Of a stretch of DNA of 14,981 bases, positions 7,406 to 14,759 are shown piece by piece; position 1 is the first letter of the stretch, and each line of letters opens with the position of its first letter. Position numbers and translations under genes: made by a program. Below the pieces are notes generated by a model. It was not told where the DNA came from and did no database searches. It saw nothing but the letters and a program-made list of their open reading frames with translations. This DNA is from Bacillota bacterium (GTDB lineage Bacteria > Bacillota > Clostridia > Peptostreptococcales > Acidaminobacteraceae), in contig JAEZUZ010000054.1 in assembly GCA_023443345.1 (NCBI GenBank), forward strand, positions 1 through 14,981. The letters run 5' to 3'.

Positions 7406-8119
7406 TTATTTGATATATCTAAGATATTCTCTATATAAATTTTTCATAAATATAAATTCTTCAGAATTTCTATAGTCTATAGTTTTATAAATAAAAAGAG
7501 CTAAAATTATTGCTAAAAATGATATAGCATATAATTTATGTCTTTTATCACTTAAAAGATAACAGAAACACATACCAGATAGTAGACCAAATAGATGTGA
7601 ACCAATGTCTATTCCAGGTTGAATAAATGTATAAACGAGATTTATAACAATTAGTATAGTTATCTGTTTTGCAAAAGGAAGCATTTGTGAGACAAAAACA
7701 TCTCTATGTTCTAGATATAGAAATATGTGAACACCAAAGAGTGCAAATACTATACCGCTAGCTCCTAGGGAGATAACATCATTATCATTTAGCAGATAGC
7801 TTCCTAAATTTGAAATAATTGCAGAGAAGAATATAAGTAGTACAGTATTTTTAGTACCAATAAAAGCTTCAACTAGTTTTCCTACAATCATTAGACCTAA
7901 TAAATTTGAAAGTAGGTGAAAGAATTCTGTGTGAAGAAATGATGGAGTAATTAAATTCCAAAGTTTAAAATCTGCAATTAAGAAATTTGCCTTTGCTCCA
8001 AATCTTATAAGGTCTATATCATTGTGGACTGCAAATTGTGCAAAGACATAATATATCATACAAACTATTATGCATGAATAAGTTGCCGGAAAATATTTAA
8101 AATTTTTATACATATACAT
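7406..8119 (-). CDS. Rhomboid-family intramembrane serine protease
   Basis: This is a polytopic membrane protease that cleaves transmembrane substrates within the lipid bilayer; its substrates are unknown. The 237-residue protein has about six hydrophobic segments. The family signature is complete: WNLITPSFLHTEFFHLLSN (residues 54-72) carries the conserved His68 and Asn72 of the H-x-x-x-N oxyanion motif, GASG (119-122) supplies the catalytic serine (Ser121), and SHLFGLLSG (174-182) supplies the catalytic histidine (His175). Residues 213-237 form a charged cytoplasmic tail. No clear SD precedes either start candidate (M1, or M3 six bases on), so the exact start is less certain than the family. 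The gene is divergent from argS and convergent with mutS2. Its own terminator lies inside the mutS2 3' end. Confidence 0.93.
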   Translation of the reverse strand: MYMYKNFKYFPATYSCIIVCMIYYVFAQFAVHNDIDLIRFGAKANFLIADFKLWNLITPSFLHTEFFHLLSNLLGLMIVGKLVEAFIGTKNTVLLIFFSAIISNLGSYLLNDNDVISLGASGIVFALFGVHIFLYLEHRDVFVSQMLPFAKQITILIVINLVYTFIQPGIDIGSHLFGLLSGMCFCYLLSDKRHKLYAISFLAIILALFIYKTIDYRNSEEFIFMKNLYREYLRYIK

Positions 8120-8153
8120 ATGATACCATAAAAAAAAGAAAAGGGGAAATAAG

Positions 8154-9848
8154 ATGAATTTTAGGGATATTATAATAAAAAATTTAAATGAAAATATTCA
8201 GGAGTTTGATTTACAAGGTATTGAGGCTCTTCTTGAAATACCCAAAAATGAAGATATGGGAGATATAGCATTTCCTTGTTTTCAACTTTCAAAAATTTTT
8301 AGAAAAAGTCCTGTAGTCATAGCAAGTGAATTATCTGAAAAATTAAGTTCATCTTATTATGATGTATCTGCTGTAGGGGGATATATAAATTTTAAATATA
8401 ATAGAGAAATTTTGATAAAAAGTACGATTGAAGAAATACTTGATAAAAATAATACATTTTCAAGAAACATTGGAAATAATAGAAAATTACTTGTTGAATA
8501 TTCATCAGCAAATATATCTAAGGAACTTCATATTGGGCATTTAAGAGGTATTATGATAGGTTCTTCACTTATGAAAATACTTCAAAGAATGGGATATGAT
8601 GTATTTTCTATAAATCATCTTGGAGATTATGGAATTAATTTTGGGATGATGATATCTGCATATTTGAGATGGGGTAATAAGGAGTATATAGAAAAAAATG
8701 GAGTTAGAGGCCTACTTGAATTATATGTAAGATTTAAAGAGGAATCTGAAAATGATCCTACTCTAATGCAGGAAGCTAGAGAATGGTTTAAGAAATTAGA
8801 AGAAGGAACTAGTGAAGAAGCTACAGAGCTTTGGAAGTGGTTTAAGAAGATATCACTAGATGAATATAATAGAGTTTATCAGAGAATAGGATGTAGATTT
8901 GATTCATACAATGGTGAAAGCTTCTATTCAGATATGATGCCACAAGTAAGACAGGAAATGATAGATAAGGGCATAATAAAAATAGATGATGGAGCAGAAA
9001 TTGTAGACTTAAGTGATGAAAATTTACCTAATGCAGTAGTAACTACATCATCAGGAACTAGTTTATATATCACTAGGGATATAGCTGCAGCATTGTATAG
9101 ATATAGAACATATGATTTTGAAAAATGCCTATATGTTGTAGGAAGTGAACAGAGACTTCACTTTGAACAATTAAAGGCAATTATTAAGAAAATGGGATAT
9201 GACTTTTATGATAAAATCGTGCATGTATCACATGGCCTAATTATGACTCCAGAAGGAAAAATTTCTTCAAGAGATAAGAAAAATAAGCTTTCACTAGAAG
9301 AGTTTTTAGATTTAGCTGTAGATAAAACTTTAAATATTATAAAAGAGAAGAATCCAAATTTAGAAAATAAAGAGGATGTATCAGAAATGGTTGGTGTTGG
9401 AGCAGTAAGTTTTAAAGAGCTTTCAACTTCTGTTTCTAAAGATTATATTTTTGATTTAGATCAGGCGTTAAGTTTTGAAGGAGAAACAGGGCCATATCTA
9501 CAATATACAAATGTAAGGGCAGAATCACTATTGAGTAAGGGAAAATCAGATATAGATAATTATGATATAAGTGAGCTTATAAAATCTGATTCAGCACTTA
9601 GTGTAGTAAGAGAGCTCTCTCAATATGTTGATGCAATTGAACAAGCTGCTTTTAGACTTGAGCCGGCTGTGGTATCAAGATACTTAATTAAATTAGCAAA
9701 GAGCTTTAATAGGTACTATCAAGAAGTTACTATATTACATGAAAATAAGGAAATACAATCGGCAAATATTCTATTGGTTGAGGCTATTTCAAAGGTACTT
9801 AAAGATGGTATGAAATTAATAAACATGAAAGCACCTAAGAGGATGTAA
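8154..9848 (+). CDS. argS: Arginine--tRNA ligase
   Basis: This is the class I synthetase that charges tRNA-Arg; the family needs tRNA for amino-acid activation. The 564-residue product has the normal length. The N-terminal Add-1 domain (residues 1-95, with PKNEDMGDIAFPCFQLSK) recognises the tRNA D-loop. The Rossmann core starts at VEYSSANISKELHIGHLRG, with the HIGH motif at 126-129 (family form SxNxxKxxHxGHLR). The KMSKS region is the relaxed form GKISSRDKK (368-376), as is usual in ArgS. The C-terminal DALR anticodon-binding domain (about 450-564) ends with the family-typical NMKAPKRM. The SD-like AAGGGG (8141-8146) supports the ATG. The stop overlaps the nadK start in TAATG, so the two genes are translationally coupled. 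No T-box is seen in the short gap upstream. Confidence 0.97.
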   Translation: MNFRDIIIKNLNENIQEFDLQGIEALLEIPKNEDMGDIAFPCFQLSKIFRKSPVVIASELSEKLSSSYYDVSAVGGYINFKYNREILIKSTIEEILDKNNTFSRNIGNNRKLLVEYSSANISKELHIGHLRGIMIGSSLMKILQRMGYDVFSINHLGDYGINFGMMISAYLRWGNKEYIEKNGVRGLLELYVRFKEESENDPTLMQEAREWFKKLEEGTSEEATELWKWFKKISLDEYNRVYQRIGCRFDSYNGESFYSDMMPQVRQEMIDKGIIKIDDGAEIVDLSDENLPNAVVTTSSGTSLYITRDIAAALYRYRTYDFEKCLYVVGSEQRLHFEQLKAIIKKMGYDFYDKIVHVSHGLIMTPEGKISSRDKKNKLSLEEFLDLAVDKTLNIIKEKNPNLENKEDVSEMVGVGAVSFKELSTSVSKDYIFDLDQALSFEGETGPYLQYTNVRAESLLSKGKSDIDNYDISELIKSDSALSVVRELSQYVDAIEQAAFRLEPAVVSRYLIKLAKSFNRYYQEVTILHENKEIQSANILLVEAISKVLKDGMKLINMKAPKRM

Positions 9849-10669
9849 TGCAGAGAATAAATGTCTATAGCAATCAGCTATCTCAGAGCAAGACAATTAA
9901 GAAAAAAGTAATAAAAATACTAAAAAATGAAGGATTTACCATAACAGATATAAACCCTGAACTTATCATAGTTATTGGCGGAGATGGAACAATGCTTAGT
10001 TCTGTAAGAAAATATGTAGATTCAAACACCTCATTTCTATCAATAAATACAGGAAATTTGGGATTTTTATCAGGTTTACATGTTGAAGATATAGATAGGC
10101 TTCCAGAATTGATTAAAGAGGATAAGTTCAATAAAAAAGAATATCCACTCTTAAATGTATTTGCTAAGACTGTAACTAAGAAAATAATAAAAAGCTATTG
10201 TTTTAATGATACTATTATAAAAAATGAACTTCCAAGAGTAATGGAGGCATTGATATATATAAATAATCAGCCATTTAACTATTTTACTGGAGATGGCTTA
10301 ATTATATCTACAGCAATAGGTTCAACAGGTTATGCAATCTGGGCTAATGGTAGTGCGATAGATCATTCACTAGATGCAATGCAGTTGACGCCATTAGTTC
10401 CTAATGATGCAAGGATGAATAGACCTCTTAAAAATTCAATAATAATGCCACTTGATACTAGAATTGATATTAAGATTTTAAAGTCGTATAAGAGAGCTAT
10501 TGTATCAAGTTGTGATGGGAAAAATTTATCAAATGACTATATTGATCATATATCTATAAATAAATCTGACAAGAATGTTACTATACTAAATGCATACAGC
10601 CAAGAGTATGTAACACTATTTAAAAGAAAGATAATAGATAAAAATATCAATAGATATTTGGAGGATTGA
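9848..10669 (+). CDS. nadK: NAD kinase
   Basis: This cytoplasmic enzyme phosphorylates NAD+ to NADP+ using ATP or polyphosphate. The 273-residue protein matches the usual length. Key motifs are GGDGT (residues 44-48, phosphate/NAD site), NTGNLGFLSG (67-76), the asparagine-aspartate pair in CFNDTII (118-124), and the glycine-rich TGDGLIISTAIGSTGYA (147-163), the family hallmark. The C-terminal beta-sandwich includes the VSSCDGK element (219-225). SD AAGAGG (9837-9842) lies within the last argS codons, and the ATG overlaps the argS stop by one base. Its own stop overlaps the start of the next gene by one base, so three genes form one tightly coupled cluster. No odd residues were seen. Confidence 0.96.
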   Translation: MQRINVYSNQLSQSKTIKKKVIKILKNEGFTITDINPELIIVIGGDGTMLSSVRKYVDSNTSFLSINTGNLGFLSGLHVEDIDRLPELIKEDKFNKKEYPLLNVFAKTVTKKIIKSYCFNDTIIKNELPRVMEALIYINNQPFNYFTGDGLIISTAIGSTGYAIWANGSAIDHSLDAMQLTPLVPNDARMNRPLKNSIIMPLDTRIDIKILKSYKRAIVSSCDGKNLSNDYIDHISINKSDKNVTILNAYSQEYVTLFKRKIIDKNINRYLED

Positions 10670-11412
10670 TGAATAGGAATTTTTTAGATCAGTTTAGTAA
10701 GTTACAATTTATATTTTTAAAAAGAGATATTTCTGGTCAAAATGGTATTAAATTAAAAAAAGATATCGAACTTCCTATTATTGAAAATGAAGAATTAAAT
10801 CTTAAGAATATTGTTGAAGCAATACTTTTTTTATATGGCATTCATGATAATTACTTAAATAAAGAATATTATAGAAATATAATATTAGAAGTAGATAATC
10901 AAAAATCAGGAGTTAAGTTTCTGCCAATTTCTTATTTAAACATATATGACAAGAAGGCACTTATAATGGCACTTGGCCTGATAAATTTGAATTTAGATGA
11001 TGAAACCACTTATTTGACTATTATTGAATCTTCAAATAGGCTCTATTTTGAGACAAAAGAAAGTTATTATTTAGATATTTTTAATGAATATTTATGTAAA
11101 GCTAAAGAAAAATATGACATTTGGCAGATAGATTATCAGATGGCAATATTTGAATTTAACTCTAAAAATTATGAAAATGCCATTGAATTATTTAGTATAG
11201 CTCTAAAAAAATGTGATGTTGAGGAATTCAAAGAGGAGATAATAAGGCTTATAGAATTATCCAATGTAAAAATAGACTATCAAAGAGCTATAGATTTATT
11301 TAATAAAAATAGGTATAATGAGGCTCTTGTTATATTTGAGAGTTTAAAAGAAGATATGAAAGAAGATGAGGAATTAGAAAATTACATAAATCTTTCCACA
11401 GAAAAATTATAA
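10669..11412 (+). CDS. TPR-like protein of unknown function
   Basis: I do not recognise a specific family. The 247-residue protein is cytoplasmic by appearance, with no signal peptide or membrane helix. The C-terminal half contains two tetratricopeptide-like helical repeats: one around YQMAIFEFNSKNYENAIELFSIALKK and a second around YQRAIDLFNKNRYNEALVIFESLKE. Both show the typical spacing of a small residue, then Y, then A, then F. TPR units usually mediate protein-protein contacts. The N-terminal half is Leu/Ile/Asn-rich with no motif I can name. ATG 10669 is chosen over TTG 10666 because GGAGG (10660-10664) is too close to the TTG; the ATG then overlaps the nadK stop by one base (TGATG). It is the last gene of the argS-nadK cluster. 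The tRNA promoter begins 6 bases after its stop. Confidence 0.8.
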   Translation: MNRNFLDQFSKLQFIFLKRDISGQNGIKLKKDIELPIIENEELNLKNIVEAILFLYGIHDNYLNKEYYRNIILEVDNQKSGVKFLPISYLNIYDKKALIMALGLINLNLDDETTYLTIIESSNRLYFETKESYYLDIFNEYLCKAKEKYDIWQIDYQMAIFEFNSKNYENAIELFSIALKKCDVEEFKEEIIRLIELSNVKIDYQRAIDLFNKNRYNEALVIFESLKEDMKEDEELENYINLSTEKL

Positions 11413-11418
11413 AAAGTA

Positions 11419-11447
11419 TTGACAAAAATCCATTATATTGATATTAT
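11419..11447 (+). promoter_or_regulatory. Promoter of the tRNA-Met/tRNA-Cys operon
   Basis: A perfect -35 TTGACA (11419-11424) is followed after 17 bases by TATTAT (11442-11447). A TATAAT at 11445-11450 overlaps it with a 20-base spacer. The predicted start falls a few bases before tRNA-Met at 11462. This is the best sigma-A promoter in the window, as expected for stable RNA genes. Confidence 0.82.
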
Positions 11448-11461
11448 AATGAAGTGTTTAT

Positions 11462-11535
11462 GGCGGCGTAGCTTAGTTGGTTAGAGCGTTCGGTTCATAC
11501 CCGAAAGGTCGGTGGTTCGACTCCACTCGCCGCTA
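11462..11535 (+). tRNA. tRNA-Met (anticodon CAT)
   Basis: This is a full cloverleaf. Acceptor GGCGGCG (11462-11468) pairs with CGCCGCT (11528-11534), with a closing G-T wobble as in other Firmicute elongator tRNA-Met genes. T8 is at 11469. The D arm is GCTT...GAGC, the anticodon stem TTCGG/CCGAA flanks loop TTCATAC with CAT at 11496-11498, the variable loop is AGGTC, and the T arm carries TTCGACT. The first acceptor pair is G1-U72 rather than the unpaired C1-A72 of an initiator, so elongator Met is favoured. A lysidine-modified CAU Ile tRNA is less likely from similarity. Discriminator A is at 11535; no CCA is encoded. Confidence 0.94.
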
Positions 11536-11547
11536 TTTTTCTTTTAT

Positions 11548-11618
<71 letters not shown>

Positions 11619-11620
11619 TA

Positions 11621-12442
11621 TTAAAAATAATTTTCTATTATATATTTTATGTTTTCTAAAATTGTTTTTTCCTGATATCTTATTAGATATCTTTTTTTAT
11701 TGTCAATTTCTAAATCTTTGAATTCTAAACCTATAGAGTTTGCATTAAAAAATAAAAAGCTTTCATTGTTTATTGTCTCTAAATCATAGGTTTCTCCAGA
11801 AGAAAGCTCAATCCTTATATGATTTGCAGAATAAAATATATTTTTAACTAGTTTGTCTTTTATAATATTTGAATTTAATAAGTCTTCGATATTCATTTTT
11901 TTAATAATATGGTACATATTTATAACATCTTCATAATTATGCAAGTACAGTTTGACCAAATCTTTTATATTTGAATTATCGTATAATTTTAGAATATCGA
12001 TCCACTGTTTTCCATCAATTTCATCAGATCTTCTAATTCCTAAAATTTCTTCTATATTTTTTAAATTTTTTCTATCATTTGATTTAAATCTTTTTACAAT
12101 GATATTTTTATATATGTCAAATTGAGCAATTTGATCTAAATTATATCCATGTTTAATGGCCCTCTTTTGTATAAAGGGAATGTCAAAAGTGCTGCCATTA
12201 TATGTAATTAAAAATTTATTTTCAACTCTTTTTATAAAGTCAAAAATAATAAGTTTCTCATCTGAATCTGAACAAAATGTCTGAGTGGTATGAACTTCTC
12301 CGTCTTTTAGATATGTATAAGTCATCATTCTAACTTTAGAATATTTAGGATTTAGCCCACTGGTTTCAATATCAAAGAGTATGAATCTCTCGTCTAATTT
12401 ATAACTTTCAAAATTTTCTTTTTTTGTAATTATATCTAGCAT
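11621..12442 (-). CDS. RNase H-like/DnaQ-like 3'-5' exonuclease domain protein (YprB type)
   Basis: This is a predicted nuclease of the RNase_H_2 (YprB-like) family; its substrate is unknown. The 273-residue protein has an N-terminal DEDD exonuclease fold: motif I FDIETSGL (residues 23-30, metal-binding Asp24 and Glu26), motif II YNGSTFDIPF (81-90, Asp87), and motif III LHNYEDV (167-173, with His168/Tyr170 and Asp172). The remaining ~90 residues (about 183-273) form a mixed alpha/beta tail that I do not recognise. Bacillus YprB is longer and carries TPRs instead. SD GAGG at the complement of 12446-12449 supports the ATG. The gene is divergent from the desulfurase across a palindromic promoter, and its 3' end contains a terminator read from the other strand. 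RNA or DNA processing is plausible; a role in sulfur metabolism is not implied. Confidence 0.82.
   Translation of the reverse strand: MLDIITKKENFESYKLDERFILFDIETSGLNPKYSKVRMMTYTYLKDGEVHTTQTFCSDSDEKLIIFDFIKRVENKFLITYNGSTFDIPFIQKRAIKHGYNLDQIAQFDIYKNIIVKRFKSNDRKNLKNIEEILGIRRSDEIDGKQWIDILKLYDNSNIKDLVKLYLHNYEDVINMYHIIKKMNIEDLLNSNIIKDKLVKNIFYSANHIRIELSSGETYDLETINNESFLFFNANSIGLEFKDLEIDNKKRYLIRYQEKTILENIKYIIENYF
11674..11698 (+). terminator. Likely terminator of the tRNA operon, inside the convergent exonuclease gene
   Basis: GATATCT (11674-11680) and AGATATC (11685-11691) form a 7-base perfect stem with loop TATT, followed by seven Ts (11692-11698). It lies 56 bases after tRNA-Cys on the plus strand. 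The stem is AT-rich, so strength is uncertain, but no other terminator is visible after the tRNAs. Confidence 0.55.
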
Positions 12443-12470
12443 GCTGCCTCAATAAAATTTATTTATAAAA

Positions 12471-12488
12471 ATTATATCATGATATAAT
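12471..12488. promoter_or_regulatory. Perfect 18-base palindrome with back-to-back -10 boxes
   Basis: ATTATATCATGATATAAT is its own reverse complement. It holds TATAAT on the plus strand (12483-12488, towards the desulfurase) and TATAAT on the minus strand (complement of 12471-12476, towards the exonuclease gene). -35 boxes are weak in both directions (for example TTATTT at 12459-12464). It may be a symmetric bidirectional promoter, an operator, or both. Confidence 0.6.
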
Positions 12489-12495
12489 GTTATTT

Positions 12496-12500
12496 GGAGG
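12496..12500 (+). promoter_or_regulatory. Ribosome binding site that fixes the desulfurase start
   Basis: GGAGG lies 4 bases before ATG 12505. It excludes the upstream in-frame ATG at 12487, which overlaps the -10 box and has no SD. The protein then begins MLYFDNAS, as the family does. Confidence 0.85.
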
Positions 12501-12504
12501 AAAT

Positions 12505-13581
12505 ATGTTATATTTTGACAATGCTTCAACAGCCATGATTCACCCAAATATAATTAATAATGCTAGAGAAATACTTTCTAAATTTGGCAATCCTAGCTCA
12601 AAACATAAATTGGGAATTGAGATAAAAGAATTAGTTGAACAAACTAGAGAATTAGTAGCAAACAGCATTAAAGCTAATAGAGATGAGATTTATTTCTTTT
12701 CATCTGCTACAGAGATAAATAATGCAGTTTTAAAGCATCTATTCTCAAGTAAAAAAATAAAAAAAGTGCTTTGTTCTAAGACAGTACATAGTAGCATCAA
12801 AAAAGTTGTAGAAGAAGCAAAGGGTATAGATGTCATCTATCTTTATAAAAATGGTTACAATAATTACACACAGCAAGATTATAAAAAATATGGTGATGTT
12901 GATTTAATAATAGTTGAACACACTAACAATGAGACAGGGCTAGTACATGAGATTCCAAATATTGGAATTCCAGTTTTTCTAGATTGTGCTCAAAGCTATC
13001 TAAAAATAGAAATTGATGTAAGAAAAAGCGATGTCATTGCTCTTTCAATAAGCGGACATAAAATAGGTGCTTTAAAGGGAATAGCAGTTTTATATATGAA
13101 AAAATCCATAAAAATTTCGCCAGTTTTACTTGGAGGAGGACAGGAGAGAGGAATCAGATCTTCTACTGAAAATGTTCCAGGAATTCTATCTATAAGAGAA
13201 GTTTTGCTTGATGTCAAAGAGATTACTTTTCAAAAGGAACTAATGATAGATAAATTAAAAGATAATAAAAATTTGAAGTTATACTATTCTCCAAACAGTT
13301 CACCACATATAATACTTGTAAATACCAAGGATATTCCAGCAGAAGTATTTGCTAATGCACTTAGCTCTAAAGGAGTTTATATTTCTACAGGAAGTGCATG
13401 CCATAGCAATAAAAAGACAAAAAATAATGAAGTATATAGACTTATTGATGAAAATTCAGATAACTTTGTAAGAATATCTTTTTCACCGTTTAATACAGAG
13501 GAAGAAATACTTGAGGCCTCAAAGATCATAGGTGATACAGCAGATGAATTGGCAGAATTTATAGGAGGGATAAATAAGTGA
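12505..13581 (+). CDS. Cysteine desulfurase, NifS/IscS-like (partner of ThiI)
   Basis: This PLP enzyme converts cysteine to alanine and carries the released sulfur as a persulfide. The 358-residue protein is somewhat shorter than IscS (about 404). Conserved sites are all present: DNAST at the N-terminus (5-9), SSATEINN (66-73), the PLP-stacking His95 (VHSSI), NNETG (141-145), Asp160 and Gln163 (LDCAQS), PLP Lys186 in SGHKIG, GGGQERGIRSSTENV (210-224), and the persulfide cysteine Cys299 in STGSAC. The loss seems to be in the small-domain segment around 105-140. It lies directly before thiI with a 4-base overlap, like the NifZ-ThiI pairs of Firmicutes, so its main acceptor is probably ThiI. That is inference from context. 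No iscU/sufU scaffold gene is nearby, which argues against a primary Fe-S role here. Confidence 0.93.
   Translation: MLYFDNASTAMIHPNIINNAREILSKFGNPSSKHKLGIEIKELVEQTRELVANSIKANRDEIYFFSSATEINNAVLKHLFSSKKIKKVLCSKTVHSSIKKVVEEAKGIDVIYLYKNGYNNYTQQDYKKYGDVDLIIVEHTNNETGLVHEIPNIGIPVFLDCAQSYLKIEIDVRKSDVIALSISGHKIGALKGIAVLYMKKSIKISPVLLGGGQERGIRSSTENVPGILSIREVLLDVKEITFQKELMIDKLKDNKNLKLYYSPNSSPHIILVNTKDIPAEVFANALSSKGVYISTGSACHSNKKTKNNEVYRLIDENSDNFVRISFSPFNTEEEILEASKIIGDTADELAEFIGGINK
13563..13569 (+). promoter_or_regulatory. Ribosome binding site supporting the GTG start of thiI
   Basis: AGGAGGG lies 8 bases before GTG 13578 within the last codons of the desulfurase gene. The GTGA overlap of start and stop points to coupled translation. 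Confidence 0.85.
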
Positions 13582-14717
13582 GTCATGTATTAATCAAATA
13601 TGGTGAAATAGCATTAAAGGGTAAGAATAGAAAGGGATTTGAAACTCAACTTATTAAAAGTATGAGAGAAGCTTTAAATCATAAGGTGAAATTTTCAACA
13701 TCTAAAGGTAGGATATATATAGACAATATAGAAGAGGGAGATATTGAAAAACTACAAAAAGTTTTTGGGGTTGTAGAAATATGTCCAAGCTTTAAAACTC
13801 AATTAAATTTTAAAAGTGTCAGAGATGTTGTAATAGAAGAACTCGGAAAGTTAGATTATAAAAATAAGACTTTTAGAGTAACTACAAGAAGAATAAATAA
13901 GAGCTTTGATTATAGAAGTATGGATTTTAGCAGGGATTTAGGAGCAGAAATTCTAAGAGAATTTAGTGAGTTAAGTGTAGATTTACATAATCCAGATATA
14001 GATATAGAAGTTGAACTTAGAAAAGAAGCAGAGATATATTTAGAAAGATTCAAAGGACCTAGGGGAATGCCATATCCTGGAACAGGAAAGACACTTGTGT
14101 TATTAAGTGGAGGAATAGATTCTCCAGTAGCAATGTACCAAATGGCAAGACGCGGTGTAAAACCTACATGTGTACACTTTCATATAGCTCCATTTTCCTC
14201 TGAATTAGAAAAGAAAAAAGTAGAAGATATAGTTAAAAGTTTAAAGCCATACTTGGGTGAAGTGATACTTTATCATATAAATATTTTAGAGATACAGAAA
14301 GAAATAAGTAAAAAAATACCTAAGACTCATTTTACACTTATGCAAAGAAGAAGCATGATGAGATTAGCTACAAGATTAGCAAGATCTAGAAAAATTAAAA
14401 GTCTTACTACAGGAGAAAATATAGGTCAAGTTTCAAGTCAGACAATGAGTGCAATACATTGTATAAATGATGCAACAAATTTACCTGTATTTAGGCCACT
14501 TATATCTTTTGATAAAAACGATATAGTTGATATTGCAAAGGAAATAGATACATATGACATATCAATTCTTCCATATGATGACTGCTGTAGTTTATTTGCT
14601 CCAGGTAAGGTTGATATTTCTCCAAAATTGAGTGAAGTCCTTGAATTAGAAAAAAGTATGGATTTAGAAGAAATAGAGAATCAGGCATTTATAAATAAAG
14701 AAAAGGTTGTTATATAA
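13578..14717 (+). CDS. thiI: tRNA 4-thiouridine synthase ThiI (rhodanese-less form)
   Basis: ThiI uses ATP to adenylate U8 of tRNAs and inserts sulfur from a desulfurase persulfide, giving 4-thiouridine; some ThiI proteins also serve thiamine thiazole synthesis. The 379-residue protein has an N-terminal ferredoxin-like start (VLIKYGEIALKGKNRKGFE, residues 4-22), a THUMP RNA-binding domain (about 55-160), and a PP-loop ATP-pyrophosphatase domain (about 170-345) with the ATP loop SGGIDSP (177-183) and QRRSMMRLA (256-264). Two adjacent cysteines (336-337, in PYDDCCSLFAP) match the conserved catalytic cysteine region. It stops there, without the C-terminal rhodanese domain of E. coli ThiI. Sulfur should therefore come directly from the co-encoded desulfurase. 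GTG start with a strong SD. A bidirectional terminator follows. Confidence 0.96.
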   Translation: MSHVLIKYGEIALKGKNRKGFETQLIKSMREALNHKVKFSTSKGRIYIDNIEEGDIEKLQKVFGVVEICPSFKTQLNFKSVRDVVIEELGKLDYKNKTFRVTTRRINKSFDYRSMDFSRDLGAEILREFSELSVDLHNPDIDIEVELRKEAEIYLERFKGPRGMPYPGTGKTLVLLSGGIDSPVAMYQMARRGVKPTCVHFHIAPFSSELEKKKVEDIVKSLKPYLGEVILYHINILEIQKEISKKIPKTHFTLMQRRSMMRLATRLARSRKIKSLTTGENIGQVSSQTMSAIHCINDATNLPVFRPLISFDKNDIVDIAKEIDTYDISILPYDDCCSLFAPGKVDISPKLSEVLELEKSMDLEEIENQAFINKEKVVI

Positions 14718-14733
14718 ATAAATTAATGTAAAA

Positions 14734-14758
14734 AAAGAGGCTTAATTTAAGCCTCTTT
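14734..14758. terminator. Bidirectional intrinsic terminator between thiI and the convergent gene
   Basis: AAAGAGGCTTAA (14734-14745) and TTAAGCCTCTTT (14747-14758) are perfect inverted repeats around a single T. In practice this is a 10-base stem with a 5-base loop. On the plus strand it ends in a short T-rich tail (TTTATTATT); on the minus strand it runs into an uninterrupted T-run (complement of 14731-14736). It therefore serves both convergent genes. Confidence 0.92.
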
Positions 14759-14759
14759 A

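Noticed and set aside
7454..7469. Inverted repeat AAATTCTTCAGAATTT as a terminator for mutS2
   Set aside because: The stem is AT-only except one pair, the loop is very small, and no T-run follows directly (CTATAG comes next). No convincing plus-strand terminator for mutS2 was found.
8120..8153. Well-defined argS or rhomboid promoter in the 34-base divergent gap
   Set aside because: Only a TATGAT-like hexamer at 8119-8124 without a credible -35 is seen, so I did not list a promoter.
9883..10131. 82-residue minus-strand ORF inside nadK
   Set aside because: Antisense to the conserved GGDGT and NTGNLGF region of NAD kinase; no SD.
12996..13586. Two minus-strand ORFs (12996-13217 and 13377-13586)
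   Set aside because: Both are shadows of the desulfurase gene, whose catalytic motifs are encoded on the plus strand.
14500..14688. 62-residue minus-strand ORF inside thiI
   Set aside because: Antisense to the end of a complete ThiI; no SD or motif.
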